NCBI GenBank assembly: GCA_035265325.1
Contig: DATFOS010000088.1
Coordinates: 1-13,746 of the forward strand
Direction of reading: 5' to 3'
From: DATCLS01 sp035265325
Lineage (GTDB): Bacteria > Actinomycetota > Acidimicrobiia > Acidimicrobiales > VFJN01
DNA: 13,746 nt
Positions 12,516-13,746 of the stretch are shown here, one piece after another (position 1 is the stretch's first letter; each line of letters begins with the position of its first letter). Made by a program: the position numbers and the translations under genes. A model generated the notes under the pieces. The model was not told where the DNA came from and did no database searches. It saw only the letters and a list, made by a program, of their open reading frames with translations.

Positions 12516-13746
12516 GTGGTGACCACGGACGACGAGAGGGCCCCCCGGCGGCACCGCCGTGACGGCGGCGGCCGGCCGGGCGGCGGCGCCGGCAAGGTGG
12601 CGTTCGTGCTGTCCGGTGGCGGCAACCTCGGCGCCCTCCAGGTCGGCATGCTCAAGGCGCTGCTCGAGCACCGCATCGTCCCCGACCTCATCGTCGGCTG
12701 CTCGGTGGGCGCCATCAACGGCGCCGGGCTGGCCGACGACCCGACGATCGGCGGCGTCGAGCACATGGAACGGGTGTGGAAGGCCCTCGAGGGCCAGAAC
12801 CTGCTGCCCAGCGGCTGGCTGCCCAACGCGGTGGCGCTGGCCCGCAAGGGCGAGGCCGTCCACGACCAGGCCGGCCTGCGCGCCATGGCCGAGGAGCAGC
12901 TGCGCTCGACCACGTTCGACCAGCTGGCCGTGCCGTTCCAGTGCGTGGCGACCGACATCCTCGGCGTGCGCGAGGTGTGGTTCTCCGAGGGCCCGATCGT
13001 CGACGCCATCCTGGCGTCATCGGCCCTGCCGGCCGTCTACCCGGCGGTCGAGATCGACGGTGTCCGCTACCTCGACGGCGGCATCGTCGACGACGTGCCC
13101 ATGAGTCGGGCGGTCGAGCTGGGCGCCACCACGATCTACGTCCTCCAGGTCGGCGGCTTCACGCGGCCCCGGCCCGAGCCGCAGCGGCCGCTCGACGTGG
13201 CCGTCCAGTCCTACTGGATCGCCCGGCACCACCGCTTCAAGCGCGAGCTGGCCGGCATGCCCGAGGGCATCGATGTCCACGTGCTGCCGGCCGGCGAGAC
13301 GCCCAAGATGCGCTTCAACGACTTCACGCAGGCGGGCACGCTCATCGAGGTGGCCCACACCGCCACCACGGAATACCTCGACGACCGCGAGGCCGGGTTG
13401 CCCGTCCCGTCGGTCGAGGAGGCGCTGGCCTCGGTGGAGCCCGGCTACGAGGGCTCGCCGCCGGTAGTGACGGACCCCGGCCCCGCCGAGGGCCGCTGGC
13501 GCCGCCTCACGTCGTCCCGCCACCGCACGACCGACGCCACCGCGTCCGCCGGCACGACCGGCGCCGCGGCGGGCAGCGAGTCGTCGGCGGACGGCGAGCT
13601 GCCGGAGGCGCCGGGGGACGGCGCCGCCACCCCGGCTGCCGAGGGCAACGACCACCGCCGGGTCGGCGAGATGCGCCAGGCCCTGCGCGACCGGGTGGGC
13701 CGCAGCCGTCACCGCCGGGACGCCGCCACGGTCACGCTCGACGTCG
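12516..13746 (+). CDS. Patatin-like phospholipase (partial, runs off the right edge)
   Basis: A serine lipid acyl hydrolase with a Ser-Asp dyad; 410 codons are visible with no stop. Residues 1-26 are a basic, Gly-rich, probably disordered extension. The catalytic domain follows: oxyanion loop LSGGGNLGALQVGML (32-46), nucleophile GCSVGAINGA (61-70, Ser63), then SSALPAVYPAVEIDG and YLDGGIVDDVP with the catalytic Asp187 in DGG. The domain ends near residue 300. The remaining tail is low-complexity Ala/Gly/Ser/Glu followed by a basic region rich in Arg and His, suggesting a disordered or membrane-surface tail, unless another domain lies beyond the window. There is no signal peptide, so it is likely cytoplasmic. 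Substrates could be phospholipids or storage lipids; this is not decided by sequence. Confidence 0.93.
   Translation, partial: MVTTDDERAPRRHRRDGGGRPGGGAGKVAFVLSGGGNLGALQVGMLKALLEHRIVPDLIVGCSVGAINGAGLADDPTIGGVEHMERVWKALEGQNLLPSGWLPNAVALARKGEAVHDQAGLRAMAEEQLRSTTFDQLAVPFQCVATDILGVREVWFSEGPIVDAILASSALPAVYPAVEIDGVRYLDGGIVDDVPMSRAVELGATTIYVLQVGGFTRPRPEPQRPLDVAVQSYWIARHHRFKRELAGMPEGIDVHVLPAGETPKMRFNDFTQAGTLIEVAHTATTEYLDDREAGLPVPSVEEALASVEPGYEGSPPVVTDPGPAEGRWRRLTSSRHRTTDATASAGTTGAAAGSESSADGELPEAPGDGAATPAAEGNDHRRVGEMRQALRDRVGRSRHRRDAATVTLDV

Overview
The window is very GC-rich (about 73-75% by eye), strongly biased to G/C at third codon positions, and packed with short, mostly single-gene transcription units. 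Gene content (FadE-like acyl-CoA dehydrogenase, WYL regulator, DUF3224, HTH_42 and DUF2203 proteins) and repeated TAnnnT boxes about 7 nt before start codons point to a high-GC actinobacterium. My best guess is the class Acidimicrobiia, but this is inference; no rRNA or other marker gene is present. There are no tRNAs, rRNAs, insertion sequences or CRISPR arrays.

Layout. Positions 1-1155 (minus): 2-oxo acid dehydrogenase E1 alpha, running off the left edge through an Ala/Pro linker that suggests an alpha-beta fusion. 1267-2043 (minus): glycerophosphodiester phosphodiesterase. Divergent from it, 2200-2580 (plus) DUF2203 protein and 2638-3417 (plus) SirB1-family protein. The SirB1 gene meets the minus-strand WYL regulator (3414-4400) with overlapping stop codons. 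Divergent from the regulator, across 62 bp holding a 7-7-7 inverted repeat, is the coupled pair DUF3224 (4463-4891) and HTH_42 protein (4888-6057). A structured 161-bp gap precedes another coupled pair, GNAT acetyltransferase (6219-6725) and flavin reductase-like protein (6722-7285). A 20-bp perfect palindrome then controls an acyl-CoA dehydrogenase (7326-8543). This converges, with 3 bp between stops, on a DUF480(YceH)-methyltransferase fusion (8547-9779, minus). A 325-bp divergent control region leads to pyruvate kinase (10105-11526), then an alpha/beta hydrolase (11537-12349) and a patatin-like phospholipase (12516 to the right edge).

How the genes fit together. Central carbon and acyl metabolism recur: pyruvate kinase makes pyruvate, the E1 gene belongs to a 2-oxo acid dehydrogenase complex, and there are an acyl-CoA dehydrogenase, a phosphodiesterase and two serine esterase-type enzymes. 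I see no single operon or pathway uniting them, and no convincing new multi-gene system. The most interesting signals are at small scale: a consistent leaderless start architecture, two likely operators, a hairpin-rich pyruvate kinase leader, a pyruvate kinase with the residue signature of the K+-independent class, a YceH-methyltransferase fusion, and a 24-bp tandem duplication that doubles both the pyk stop codon and the start signal of the next gene.
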